From IMG/VR virus record IMGVR_UViG_3300031857_000018, positions 62,001 through 126,000 of that record: a DNA stretch of 64,000 nucleotides; one strand, 5' to 3'. Below the pieces are notes generated by a model, which made no database searches, was not told the origin of the DNA, and worked only from the letters and a program-made list of their open reading frames with translations. The translations under genes were made by a program, and so were the position numbers. Of the stretch, positions 27,522-35,668 are shown one piece after another (the stretch's first letter is position 1; each line of letters starts with the position of its first letter). The stretch comes from a virus.

Positions 27522-28081
27522 TCTTTTTTAACAAATCCGCTCAAAAAGTTTCTTTGTTTTTCAATGGCATTGTCTAACTCTGTGTTAGTATTTTTTCGTT
27601 TTCTTGTATTACTTGCACCATTTCCTGTAGAGCTAGGTGCAACATCATCTGGTTTGCTAGATCTTGTTTTTCTCGTTGATTTAGTTTTTCCACTATTCTC
27701 GGAAGCATCTCGTCGGCTGCTTTTATCACCATCTCCGCTTTTAGTTTCTGGCCTTGCGGGCTGTGTATAAACTCTTGTATACGTTGTTGGTATAATTCGT
27801 TTGATGCACTCGTCGTTTCCGATGGATCTAGTATCATCATAGAAGATGTATCCTGTGTTATACTGTGTCTTTTGCCCCTGAATCTGGATGCCACACGGGT
27901 ACTTAACTCCTGAAGCCGATTCCACAGTATACTGAATACCCCACGATGTTTGTTTTGTTTTTTTAACATAGCCATATTGTTTGTTTCCAAGCCATACAAA
28001 ATAAACAGCATCTCCTAGTTTAAATTGTGGCTTGTTGAATTTATTCTGAATTGCTTCAGAAACTTGTTGTTTTTTTGCCAT
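27518..28081 (-). CDS. SH3-like small protein with basic disordered tail
   Basis: The 187-residue protein has an N-terminal beta-rich part (FKLGDAVYFVWLGNKQYGYV) that looks like an SH3-type barrel, and a Ser/Lys/Arg/Thr-rich tail from about residue 105. The tail is low complexity and probably disordered. A 145-codon frame at 27574-28011 runs on the same strand in another register; see findings. Function unknown; nucleic-acid binding is possible. Confidence 0.65.
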   Translation of the reverse strand: MAKKQQVSEAIQNKFNKPQFKLGDAVYFVWLGNKQYGYVKKTKQTSWGIQYTVESASGVKYPCGIQIQGQKTQYNTGYIFYDDTRSIGNDECIKRIIPTTYTRVYTQPARPETKSGDGDKSSRRDASENSGKTKSTRKTRSSKPDDVAPSSTGNGASNTRKRKNTNTELDNAIEKQRNFLSGFVKKD

Positions 28082-28087
28082 ACCGGA

Positions 28088-28531
28088 TTAATTAATACAT
28101 ATACCAGATACTTGGTTTATTATGCGATATACTCGAAGGTACCTAGTAACTTTGTCTTTACGGAACATTTTTTCGGTTTCTTTATCTCGCTGAAGAATAT
28201 ACCCCGATTCCATGAACTTTGAGGATACGAATCGAAGTGCCTTAAGACTATTAGATTCAATCATGATGTTTTCATCATCGATCATTACATCCACACGATC
28301 AACATCAGCACCAAATTCTTCGGTTTGTGGTAGGAACTGTTCTTGTTGCTGACTAACCAATGTTTCTTTAACGGCTTCGAAGAACTTGGATAAATCGATA
28401 GAAGCCGTTCCTTTTAAGTGTTCTGCTTCATATATATCAAACAAATACTGTAACTTTTCGGATTCTTTTAACGTTAAGAAATATTGCCATTCGGCGTAAT
28501 TTACTGCAATATATGAGAATATTGTTTTCAT
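28088..28531 (-). CDS. Hypothetical acidic protein
   Basis: The 147-residue protein has an acidic central part (EEFGADVDRVDVMIDDENIM) and a basic C-terminal helix (FRKDKVTRYLRVYRI). No family is recognised. Its start overlaps the stop of the 54-residue gene upstream (ATGA), so they are translationally coupled. Confidence 0.65.
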   Translation of the reverse strand: MKTIFSYIAVNYAEWQYFLTLKESEKLQYLFDIYEAEHLKGTASIDLSKFFEAVKETLVSQQQEQFLPQTEEFGADVDRVDVMIDDENIMIESNSLKALRFVSSKFMESGYILQRDKETEKMFRKDKVTRYLRVYRIINQVSGICIN

Positions 28532-28692
28532 GATTTTACCCTTTCAACATTAAACAATTCCGTAATTTGATGAGCCTGCAGATTTTTAAGTACTGCAATC
28601 ATCTTAATAGCCTCATCCAGAGAAGTAGCTGATACGTTACCAACTACTTCCCTTAAGGAATCTGCTTTATAAGAAAATTTATACTTATGCAT
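28528..28692 (-). CDS. Small hypothetical protein
   Basis: A 54-residue protein (MHKYKFSYKADSLREVVGNV onward) with an alpha/beta pattern. Its TGA overlaps the next ATG. The family is not recognised. Confidence 0.6.
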   Translation of the reverse strand: MHKYKFSYKADSLREVVGNVSATSLDEAIKMIAVLKNLQAHQITELFNVERVKS

Positions 28693-28701
28693 CTTTGTTT
28701 A

Positions 28702-29091
28702 TTATAAATATAAACCAAGTTCATATGCTCGGAGCGCAGCTGAGCTAGCATCCACTAAAGTTTCAGAAAGTTTTCGGAGTTCATGACGGCGCAATGTGAA
28801 TGTTTGTGATTTTACTCGAACATCAAACATATCAGTCTTTGTACCACCAACATAGGCTTCATTCATTAATATATTCATTGACTTTGAATAATTAATTAAA
28901 TCTTTGTATGTCATTTTAATACGTTGATTGTAAATGCAAAGTTCTCCAATCAGCGTGTTCATTGGATCCGTTTTAAATACTTCTTCGGAAATCTTTTCGG
29001 CAACTTCAAAATCTAAATTTGCCCATACTTCACCATAACGTTCGCGATATTTATCTGAAATACCACATGGGTTGTTAATACTGTGTGTCAT
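28702..29091 (-). CDS. Hypothetical helical protein
   Basis: The 129-residue protein is largely helical (KISEEVFKTDPMNTLIGEL) with no recognised motif. It ends 2-3 nt after a neighbouring methyltransferase gene begins the operon. Its last codons overlap a late-type motif at 28703-28711. Confidence 0.65.
   Translation of the reverse strand: MTHSINNPCGISDKYRERYGEVWANLDFEVAEKISEEVFKTDPMNTLIGELCIYNQRIKMTYKDLINYSKSMNILMNEAYVGGTKTDMFDVRVKSQTFTLRRHELRKLSETLVDASSAALRAYELGLYL
28703..28711 (-). promoter_or_regulatory. Probable late promoter (ATATTTATA)
   Basis: ATATTTATA on the minus strand, about 11-20 nt before ATG 28692, overlapping the final codons of the upstream gene. Confidence 0.4.
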
Positions 29092-29093
29092 TG

Positions 29094-29762
29094 TTATTGA
29101 ATTTTATAAATTGTTACTGTGTATACGTCATTGGAATAATTATGCCGAACATTGACATAACGATACTTTTCTATCAGCATATCCATAACCAGGCCTGGGT
29201 GCACATAGAAGAACCCTTCGTGGATGGTATTGTTAATTGGTGATAATAAGTTAAATGAAACTGCTTGATTTGCTAATGAGTACATTTTATCAATATCAAC
29301 AAACATCTTTAAAAGATCCGCATCTTCAGTTTCACATTTGCGCTGAGTAAAAAATCCTCCTGCAACAACCCAATCATGGTTATTTAATTGAGCTGTTTCA
29401 AATGCACCTGTTTGTGTTTCTAAACCGTATTTTTGATTTGCTAAATCAGACATTATTGGATTATGGTCAATTCCGGTGTAGCCATATACCTGATCAGGAT
29501 ACAATTCACGGATAAAACCATATAAATCTCCACGACCGCAACCTATATCTAATATTGTATGACTGCTAGCATCTAATCCAACAATTAAATTCTGAAACAT
29601 GAATTGTTGTTCCGATGTAGTATTATAACCAACTACTTGTGGGCTATTTAACATATAATCTGGATCGGTGCCTGGTTTTAATGAATCTCGGCGTGTATGT
29701 TCCGGATCGTTGCCATAAATTAGGCTTTGAATCTTTGTTTGTAGCTGTTTAAACGTACTCAT
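29094..29762 (-). CDS. Class I SAM-dependent methyltransferase
   Basis: The 222-residue protein has the SAM-binding motif I ILDIGCGRGDLYGFI near residue 68, an acidic residue after strand 2 (YTGIDHNP) and a later WVVAGGFFTQRKC. The substrate is not evident: no NPPY or Cys-PC motif of DNA methylases is seen, so a small molecule, protein or RNA target is more likely. Confidence 0.75.
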   Translation of the reverse strand: MSTFKQLQTKIQSLIYGNDPEHTRRDSLKPGTDPDYMLNSPQVVGYNTTSEQQFMFQNLIVGLDASSHTILDIGCGRGDLYGFIRELYPDQVYGYTGIDHNPIMSDLANQKYGLETQTGAFETAQLNNHDWVVAGGFFTQRKCETEDADLLKMFVDIDKMYSLANQAVSFNLLSPINNTIHEGFFYVHPGLVMDMLIEKYRYVNVRHNYSNDVYTVTIYKIQ

Positions 29763-29826
29763 TTGATAGTTGAAATAAAGATATTATACATGATATTTAA
29801 CCGCATTACATGTTCGTATATAGCAC

Positions 29827-30102
29827 TTATGCTCGTACAATTGGTAATTGATTAGCTTCGAATAGCTCAGCATAGTTCATTGTGGGCACAACGGTACCGG
29901 TATCACAAAGCTTTTCGGTTAATTCTTTATTGATGTATGTTTGTTTGCTACGCGTTACATTAACCATTGTCATTGCTGAACGATTTTCAAACAAAATATC
30001 ATACATTGTTACTTTGTTAACTACGAATCGATCCAGAATAATAGCTACGCGATTTACGCCTTCCTGTGTTACAATTACAGGTTGTCCTACTTTATATGAC
30101 AT
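29827..30102 (-). CDS. Small beta-rich hypothetical protein
   Basis: The 91-residue protein begins MSYKVGQPVIVTQEGVNRVA, resembling a small SH3-like barrel. The start overlaps the stop of the DUF4494-like gene, so the two form a coupled pair. Confidence 0.65.
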   Translation of the reverse strand: MSYKVGQPVIVTQEGVNRVAIILDRFVVNKVTMYDILFENRSAMTMVNVTRSKQTYINKELTEKLCDTGTVVPTMNYAELFEANQLPIVRA

Positions 30103-30311
30103 TAGTCTAGGATTTTGATGATTTTACTTGCATTTACCGCTTTAACTTCAAAGTCAAAATTATAACCCTGAAAATCTTTTACTACTTTAGCTTCTGCTTC
30201 AGTAACGGATAATGCTTCTACAAGATAAGTTTCAGTAACTTTCTTTTCTTTTGTACCTTTTGGAGTATCGAACTCCTGTGTAAGTTGCACTTTTGCTGTG
30301 TAATAACTCAT
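30102..30311 (-). CDS. DUF4494-like protein
   Basis: The 69-residue protein (YYTAKVQLTQEFD, KEKKVTETYLVEALSVTEAE) matches my recollection of DUF4494, a small family frequent in Bacteroidota and their phages. Function is unknown. It supports a Bacteroidota host. Confidence 0.7.
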   Translation of the reverse strand: MSYYTAKVQLTQEFDTPKGTKEKKVTETYLVEALSVTEAEAKVVKDFQGYNFDFEVKAVNASKIIKILD

Positions 30312-30372
30312 TTGTTTTAATTTTAATAAATGTATAACTTTATAATATAATATGAAAAAATATTCATAAAAC

Positions 30373-31164
30373 CTAAAGTTTTTCCATATACTTTTGTAAA
30401 CGTTTTTGTGACTTATGGTATTGAATAGATTGCTGAATTTGCTTTGGAGTTAAATTCATGTTTAATTGTAATACATCTAATATATCTGCAATTAAACGTT
30501 CTTTAGCATAAGTCGTTTTTGCTCGTTTATTTATTATTTTGATAACATTTTCTAGATGTTTAACAAATTCACGTGGTAGATTTTTTATAACACGTGTTTT
30601 GTCTGCCGGTAGTGTTACGTCGGTTTTTGGTTTTTTAGACTCTAGCATCAATTGTTTAGTAATTTTTGCAGATTCACGTAAAATATCACCATATTTAACA
30701 ACCCAAGCAACTTCTGGTGCAGGCGGAGGTGTTGATTCAGCTGCCCCAGCACCGCCACCGGCTGACCCTTTTTCAATTTTTTCTTTATCAGCATCGCCTA
30801 ATCCAGCAACATCCTCTAAGCCCAATTGCAATTCGATGGTATAATCATCATTTTTTCCAAACCCAGTGTATGGTACTAATTTGATGATTTTACTTTTTAA
30901 CAGGCTTAATAGGATTCCAGGCGTGATATTTAAATCTTTACCAGCTCGACCGATGAATTCGCGAATTCCAATGTCTGAAATTGAATAAATAATACCTAAA
31001 TGCGTTGTACCATATGCATCAAATTTTCCTAAAAACTTTTCTTCTGCTGGAGTAAATGGTGAATCCTTAGCATCTGACGGTGCATTGTCAGTTTCTTGCT
31101 CAGGTGCCTCCACGATCATGGATTTTAGTGTAGATTCGACTATATAGTTAAAGCGCTTTGTCAT
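30373..31164 (-). CDS. Possible prohead-core or internal protein
   Basis: The 263-residue protein starts MTKRFNYIVESTLKSMIVEA. IVE-S, MIVE-A and later LMLE-S look like T4 gp21-type cleavage sites. A Gly/Ala/Pro-rich linker (residues about 133-150) divides two charged halves; the C-terminal 60 residues are helical and basic. It carries no enzyme motif. A processed, capsid-internal role is inferred. Confidence 0.55.
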   Translation of the reverse strand: MTKRFNYIVESTLKSMIVEAPEQETDNAPSDAKDSPFTPAEEKFLGKFDAYGTTHLGIIYSISDIGIREFIGRAGKDLNITPGILLSLLKSKIIKLVPYTGFGKNDDYTIELQLGLEDVAGLGDADKEKIEKGSAGGGAGAAESTPPPAPEVAWVVKYGDILRESAKITKQLMLESKKPKTDVTLPADKTRVIKNLPREFVKHLENVIKIINKRAKTTYAKERLIADILDVLQLNMNLTPKQIQQSIQYHKSQKRLQKYMEKL

Positions 31165-31166
31165 TA

Positions 31167-31352
31167 TTAAAGTTCTTTTGTTTCTGCTAATTGTGTAGAA
31201 CGATACTTCGTTGCTAATTTTTTCAATTCGTTGATCGATTTTCTTGCAATCGATGCAGCTTTTTTAATTTTTTTTGCTTGGAAACGGTCATGATTTTCTT
31301 TGAATGTTAACCAATGTGCTTCCATTTCGTCGTAGATTTCTTGTGATGTCAT
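31167..31352 (-). CDS. Small basic helical protein
   Basis: The 61-residue protein is very Lys-rich and helical (FQAKKIKKAASIARKSINEL). It is coupled to the 263-residue gene downstream with a 2-nt gap. Function unknown. Confidence 0.6.
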   Translation of the reverse strand: MTSQEIYDEMEAHWLTFKENHDRFQAKKIKKAASIARKSINELKKLATKYRSTQLAETKEL

Positions 31353-31371
31353 ATTAACCTTTTTATTTATA

Positions 31372-31380
31372 TATAAATAT
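31372..31380 (-). promoter_or_regulatory. Probable late promoter (ATATTTATA)
   Basis: ATATTTATATATAAATA on the minus strand followed by AAAAAGG and ATG 31352. Confidence 0.55.
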
Positions 31381-31381
31381 G

Positions 31382-31576
31382 TTATTGCACAAAACGGTCC
31401 ATAAAAATATGGATGTTTTCGCCATGTAACTGCAATGTAGTGTATTCTGTAAGTTCAATATAAATGATTTTGTTGTTTTCATATACACGAATAATATGTG
31501 CAGTATTTATAAACTGTAATTCATCATTTCCAGATGTAGTACGAACTTTTACAGGTATAAATACAGCCGGCTTCAT
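31382..31576 (-). CDS. Small beta-rich hypothetical protein
   Basis: The 64-residue protein (MKPAVFIPVKVRTTSGNDEL onward) shows alternating hydrophobic strands and no known motif. Its start overlaps the stop codon of the upstream gene. Confidence 0.6.
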   Translation of the reverse strand: MKPAVFIPVKVRTTSGNDELQFINTAHIIRVYENNKIIYIELTEYTTLQLHGENIHIFMDRFVQ

Positions 31577-32139
31577 TAATCACCGGTATATTTAGCGCCC
31601 ATATACCCAGTCGATGGACGACCACCTGGCATATCATATGGATTATTCTTACTTGTGCCTGATGCAGGACGAACCGGTTGTGGAGATTTTGCAGCTCGCA
31701 ATTTATGAATCGCTAATAACAGCTTTGTAGATTGATCAACAGTTAAAGAAAGTAGATCTTTACGACCAACTGACTTAATAAATGCATCAACTAATTTAGT
31801 TACGTCTGGATCACTTTTCTTGAAAGAATCGATAGCCCGTAAATTAGATGTTCCAAAATTTATAGAATATTTAGCCAATTGATAATCAGACAAATTTATT
31901 CCATTTGTTATATCGTCAGGAATTTGATCCCATGACTGATCTGCATATTGATCTGCTAAATCTGGTCCATCATCATCTCTAGTTGCTAAGATTGCGTTAT
32001 AACGCTCATCTTCAGACATAGCATCCCAAATTTCCGTTTCAGAATACTTATATCCTTCTGCTAGTATTTTTTTTACTCGTTGTACTTCCTCGCGAAGGAT
32101 TTGTACGTGGCTTGGATTTTTAAAGTCAAATATTTTCAT
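31576..32139 (-). CDS. Tagged protein, possible capsid-internal
   Basis: The 187-residue protein has a helical N-terminus in which VKKILAE-G (residues about 22-29) looks like a T4-type prohead cleavage site. The middle is acidic (TRDDDGPDLADQYADQ), the C-terminus Pro/Gly-rich and probably flexible. No family is recognised. The ferritin-like gene lies 2 nt upstream. Confidence 0.6.
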   Translation of the reverse strand: MKIFDFKNPSHVQILREEVQRVKKILAEGYKYSETEIWDAMSEDERYNAILATRDDDGPDLADQYADQSWDQIPDDITNGINLSDYQLAKYSINFGTSNLRAIDSFKKSDPDVTKLVDAFIKSVGRKDLLSLTVDQSTKLLLAIHKLRAAKSPQPVRPASGTSKNNPYDMPGGRPSTGYMGAKYTGD

Positions 32140-32141
32140 GA

Positions 32142-32516
32142 TTACTTAAGGTTTTCTAGTTTGTAGATTGTGGAATAGATTAGATCTTTGACGTTGTCTA
32201 ATTGATTTAGTATGAATGTATCTTTTGCATCAAGCTTGTCATACGAACGTTCTATATACATAGCCAATGCTTTAAAATATTTTAATACAGTATCTGAATC
32301 ATATGAATCAAATTTATCTGCAGGAACATATCCGCTAAGTATTCCATGTTTACCTTGATATGATTCTACCAAAGTGTCAACAAGATCTGGAATGGCATCA
32401 TAATATGCATTCAGTGCCAAATGCGCGGCAAATGACCCTTCACCAGTTGTTTGCCAATGAAATATATGAGCTTGATCTCTCGAAGCCATTAGCGTGGATA
32501 TTAATTTTTCAAACAT
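32142..32516 (-). CDS. DUF5856-like, ferritin-fold (Dps-like) small protein
   Basis: The 124-residue protein is all-helical with SRDQAHIFHWQTTGEGSFAA, resembling the first helix of Dps and the phage family DUF5856. Dps proteins bind iron or protect DNA; only part of the metal-site residues can be identified here, so activity is uncertain. A late motif lies just upstream. Confidence 0.65.
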   Translation of the reverse strand: MFEKLISTLMASRDQAHIFHWQTTGEGSFAAHLALNAYYDAIPDLVDTLVESYQGKHGILSGYVPADKFDSYDSDTVLKYFKALAMYIERSYDKLDAKDTFILNQLDNVKDLIYSTIYKLENLK

Positions 32517-32531
32517 TTGTTCCTTTTTTTA

Positions 32532-32540
32532 TATAAATAT
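32532..32540 (-). promoter_or_regulatory. Probable late promoter (ATATTTATA)
   Basis: ATATTTATATAAAAAAAGGAAC on the minus strand, the best-placed example: about 16 nt before ATG 32516 with a clear AAGGAA ribosome-binding stretch. Confidence 0.6.
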
Positions 32541-32544
32541 ATTA

Positions 32545-34314
32545 TTATAATTTTTTAACGCCAACGTGTATATGGTTATCATGATCTCCTTCTGGAGTAC
32601 GCCAACCAAATTGATATCGATATCCGTCTTTATTAACATTAAACCATTTCCCACCTTTGTATTCCGGATGACCAAACCAATTCATGATGTGTGCTAGTAG
32701 TTCATCACCTTTAGCTAAATTTTCTGGGGTTGGTTTACCGGTAAACAAATCTACTGCGTATTTATTTAAACTACCAACCCAATGGTCTGATGTGGCACCA
32801 GAGCTAGTTTTAACTGTGGTTCGCTTTTGGGATGTAACAATGTTTTTACCAACAAATTTATTTGCAACATTTGCAACTTCTAAAGCTTTTTGCATTGAGC
32901 CGGCCCAATCACCGTCAATGCCACCTGGGGTAACTTTACCGGAATCAACAGCACCTTGTGGTAATCCAAATGTAGATGCAGCGACGGTAGCTAGCGTACC
33001 AGTGCCTAATATCCCAGACATCACATTGGTTAAATTGGTCCAATCAGTCTCAGCATCTTTTTCATCTTTTGCATCTGCTGGCGCTGTTGTATCAAAAAAT
33101 TCCCTTGCATATTTTTTACGCTTATCGTATGTTGCTTGATTTGCTTTTGGACGTTCAAATTTCTTACAAAACATATCCGCAGCTTCTTCTGGATCTTCTG
33201 TGGTTTTCAATGTTTTATACAAAGAGTTATATGTTGGTTTTGATAATTCCCACAACAAGAAATCTAATTGGCCTTCAATTGAATATGGATCTTTACCATT
33301 TTGCTTAGAATACTGAATTAATCCATTTTTACCGGTCCAACGATCATTATGCCATTGAGCTAATCCAATCGATGTTCCATGGTCACCTTTAATCGTAGTA
33401 CTAAACGTCCCAGCTGATTCAACATATAAATTTGCAGTAACGCCTGCTGCGCCTGCATCGGATAATCCTTTTGATTTCAGATAATCTATAATCGTTTTTG
33501 CAGTGCCTCTTTGTTCGGTACCAACTGTAACTTTTGTATTGTCGACAGCTACTATCGGGGCAACTACAGGTGCAACTTTTAGTGCTTCAATTTTATCATC
33601 AACTTTACCTGCTCGAATTTCATCTTTAGTAGCAACAATACCACGTTTATTTAGTTTTTGCTGTATGTCATCAATATCATATTTTTTACCAGCAACAGTT
33701 ACTGTCTCAGCAGCCGAGTCTTCCGAATCAGTGGATCTGCTAGGTATAGTATCAGATAGTACGGAAATCGCAGCTTTAAAGAGTTTGGAGTTTGCTTCCT
33801 GATTTAAATCGTTTCCAGATTTTGAAAAATATTCTCGTTTATCAGTTAAAAAATTAATATCAATAATATCATCCGCATCAGCATTAGTTGTTAACCAATT
33901 ATTAATCGTGTTAATCTTTTTTTCAAATTTTTCGTCTACCTGATCTTTTTTATTGTCAATATAATCAAAACTAGGTATAGTGCATAAAATACATTTAACG
34001 TCTGCTTTTTGGGCAAATCTAATTATTAATCGAAAATTTTCAATTATGTTTAGCAATGTCTTGTTTTCATTGCGACCACTACAAAAAACAACAACAGCAT
34101 TATAACCGTTATTAATTTCATTGCGCACGGTGTTCATCATTGATTCTGAATCAGCACCTGGTTCAATAAATTTAGCGCCATCGATTGTTTGTAATCGAAA
34201 TAAACGATTCATGAAACTATATTTAGGTTTTGAGAATTGATCACCTACTAATAATACACGAGCCGTTTCTGGAGCCGGTTTGTCTTCGAATAATAAAGAT
34301 TTTAATCGTATCAT
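32545..34314 (-). CDS. Tagged three-domain cell-wall enzyme (SGNH, tail lysozyme, M15-like)
   Basis: The 589-residue protein begins MIRLKSLLFE (tag). Residues about 15-195 resemble an SGNH/GDSL hydrolase (VLLVGDQFSKP, then AVVVFCSGRNEN, then YFSKSGNDLNQEA), although its catalytic His is not clear. Residues about 265-395 are a phage tail-lysozyme domain (AAGVTANLYVESAGTF, SIGLAQWHNDRW). Residues about 455-589 match M15-like D-Ala-D-Ala peptidases (SDHWVGSLNKYAVDL, DNHIHVGV). It therefore could deacylate, cleave glycan and cut peptide bonds of the wall. The capsid-type tag suggests delivery with the DNA. Confidence 0.8.
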   Translation of the reverse strand: MIRLKSLLFEDKPAPETARVLLVGDQFSKPKYSFMNRLFRLQTIDGAKFIEPGADSESMMNTVRNEINNGYNAVVVFCSGRNENKTLLNIIENFRLIIRFAQKADVKCILCTIPSFDYIDNKKDQVDEKFEKKINTINNWLTTNADADDIIDINFLTDKREYFSKSGNDLNQEANSKLFKAAISVLSDTIPSRSTDSEDSAAETVTVAGKKYDIDDIQQKLNKRGIVATKDEIRAGKVDDKIEALKVAPVVAPIVAVDNTKVTVGTEQRGTAKTIIDYLKSKGLSDAGAAGVTANLYVESAGTFSTTIKGDHGTSIGLAQWHNDRWTGKNGLIQYSKQNGKDPYSIEGQLDFLLWELSKPTYNSLYKTLKTTEDPEEAADMFCKKFERPKANQATYDKRKKYAREFFDTTAPADAKDEKDAETDWTNLTNVMSGILGTGTLATVAASTFGLPQGAVDSGKVTPGGIDGDWAGSMQKALEVANVANKFVGKNIVTSQKRTTVKTSSGATSDHWVGSLNKYAVDLFTGKPTPENLAKGDELLAHIMNWFGHPEYKGGKWFNVNKDGYRYQFGWRTPEGDHDNHIHVGVKKL

Positions 34315-34457
34315 CTGCCTTGAGCTACATATGATTTAACGTAATTTGTGGCATTCTTGCTTGAACTGGTTTTAGTTTTTGCATGAATACCTGGACGTTT
34401 AACCTTTGGTTTTTTAATGTGTACTTTTACATTACTTGTTTTTACTTTCGCTGCCAT
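34311..34457 (-). CDS. Small basic protein of T4-like phages
   Basis: The 48-residue protein MAAKVKTSNVKVHIKKPKVK is Lys/Thr-rich with HAKTKTSSSKN and a YVKSYV C-terminus. I recognise this type of short basic protein from T4-like marine phages but not its role. Its TGA overlaps the ATG of the 589-residue gene. Confidence 0.6.
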   Translation of the reverse strand: MAAKVKTSNVKVHIKKPKVKRPGIHAKTKTSSSKNATNYVKSYVAQGR

Positions 34458-34554
34458 AGCTGTTACCTTTACATGTTACTAATTCATAAACTGCATATAA
34501 CCCACCGATAACCATTATGGCACAACCGATAATAAAAGCAAATAACCTATTCAT
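34432..34554 (-). CDS. Tiny membrane peptide
   Basis: The 40-residue peptide MNRLFAFIIGCAIMVIGGLY has one membrane helix followed by a short polar tail. It overlaps the start of the basic-protein gene by 26 nt and has a late motif directly upstream. It could help lysis or sit in the inner membrane; unproven. Confidence 0.5.
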   Translation of the reverse strand: MNRLFAFIIGCAIMVIGGLYAVYELVTCKGNSYGSESKNK

Positions 34555-34556
34555 AT

Positions 34557-34566
34557 TAATAAATAT
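34557..34566 (-). promoter_or_regulatory. Probable late promoter (ATATTTATTA)
   Basis: ATATTTATTA on the minus strand, only 3 nt before ATG 34554; it may instead serve a start farther down. Confidence 0.35.
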
Positions 34567-34574
34567 CAAACAGT

Positions 34575-34602
34575 AAAAAAACCCGGGCCGCGATAGCCCG
34601 AG
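34575..34602 (-). terminator. Intrinsic terminator
   Basis: Minus strand: CTCGGGC, TATCGCG loop, GCCCGGG followed by TTTTTTT. It ends the transcript of the gene at 34638-35018. Confidence 0.85.
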
Positions 34603-34637
34603 TCTTAACTATATTCGCCTAAGGTAGCAGACGCTCT

Positions 34638-35018
34638 TTATTTCTTGAATGTTTCTCTTAAAATATAATCATTGCCTTTAAGATTGCGAAGGATTCTTTG
34701 TTCTAAAGGAATTTCACGCATTTCTTGCAAACCTGATTTTTTAATTAAAGTAGATTCATTTTTTTCTTCTTTATCAGCAAAAGCTTTTTTCATTGATTCT
34801 TCTTCATCACCATCATTATCGGCATCGATATAATCTGGTCTTGCTGACTCATCTACATCTGATTCTTCTGATTCATCATTGAATGGCATATTCAATTCTG
34901 CTTCCTCACGCAGTTTGGCTTCGTATGCTGCGGTTGTATCTGCGAGGGTAGGAAGGGGCTTACCTTCTTCGCGTTCCCAGGCATACCCTTCGTTTAATAT
35001 TGATTTTAGTTTGATCAT
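34638..35018 (-). CDS. Tagged acidic protein
   Basis: The 126-residue protein begins MIKLKSILNE (tag). I chose this internal ATG over an upstream one because the tag and the AAAGGAAC ribosome site fit. The centre is acidic, with DADNDGDEEESM resembling an EF-hand-like loop. The C-terminal 50 residues are basic and helical. Function unknown; probable capsid cargo. Confidence 0.65.
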   Translation of the reverse strand: MIKLKSILNEGYAWEREEGKPLPTLADTTAAYEAKLREEAELNMPFNDESEESDVDESARPDYIDADNDGDEEESMKKAFADKEEKNESTLIKKSGLQEMREIPLEQRILRNLKGNDYILRETFKK

Positions 35019-35032
35019 TTTAGTTCCTTTAT

Positions 35033-35041
35033 TATAAATAT
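35033..35041 (-). promoter_or_regulatory. Probable late promoter (ATATTTATA)
   Basis: ATATTTATAATAAAGGAAC on the minus strand, about 15 nt before ATG 35018. Confidence 0.6.
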
Positions 35042-35071
35042 GTAGTACGTTGTAAACCAATTACAAAATAA

Positions 35072-35093
35072 GTGCGCCCTTCCAGGGCCGCAC
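35072..35093 (-). terminator. Hairpin, probable terminator
   Basis: Minus strand GTGCGGCCCT, GGA loop, AGGGCGCAC (one bulged G) followed by TTATTTTG. The T-tract is weak, but it lies right after the gene at 35098-35667. Confidence 0.6.
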
Positions 35094-35097
35094 AAAG

Positions 35098-35667
35098 TTA
35101 CATGCTTGGATCGGCCGGAGTATCAATGCCAGATGCATCGGGTCGGGCTTGACCCTGTTTGCGCACCAAGTACAATTTTGTTGATCCATGCTCTACACGG
35201 AAATCGCTCAGATCCGGATTGGTTTGTAGGAAGCGGGCATATATGCGTGATTTTTGTTGCTCCTTGTCCGGGTTGTTGTCTCCTCCAGTTATATCAATCA
35301 CATCTACCGCCGCATGCGTATCCGCAAAATCGCGAATTGCAAGCCCAATAGTTTTGAAAAACCGCAGCGTGTTCGTCTCACCAGCAGCTGCGCTACTACG
35401 AGCCGATGTAGTCCAATTGGCCCGGGCGTCTCGAACAGCAGCCATTTGACGATCTTGGGTAAAGAAAGCAAATTGCCATTCTCCCGTGTCCCCGAATTGA
35501 GAACGATAGTAGTGGTCGAACTTGATCAGGATGGGGTGGGCATCGGCTTGGATCTGCGTTTCGAAACTTTTGGCATCGCCCCAACGATCACGCCACGTGA
35601 ACTGCGTTGTGTATGGTTGAACCCCAGCTAACGAGATTTCCGCAAGTAAGTTGCTTAATCGTATCAT
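35098..35667 (-). CDS. Tagged protein, paralogue-like fold with 36116-36577
   Basis: The 189-residue protein begins MIRLSNLLAE (tag); the internal ATG was chosen for that reason. The region NTLRFFKTIGLAIRDFAD, then VIDITGGDNN, then QQKSRIYARFLQ has the same order as MSTIVEIARKAVEKW, VVFGVAKSDP, RRMRLYRAYVL in the gene at 36116. I associate this pattern with a phage internal-protein family, sometimes labelled acetyltransferase-like. Base composition is richer in G+C than its neighbours, which may reflect transfer. Confidence 0.65.
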   Translation of the reverse strand: MIRLSNLLAEISLAGVQPYTTQFTWRDRWGDAKSFETQIQADAHPILIKFDHYYRSQFGDTGEWQFAFFTQDRQMAAVRDARANWTTSARSSAAAGETNTLRFFKTIGLAIRDFADTHAAVDVIDITGGDNNPDKEQQKSRIYARFLQTNPDLSDFRVEHGSTKLYLVRKQGQARPDASGIDTPADPSM

Positions 35668-35668
35668 G

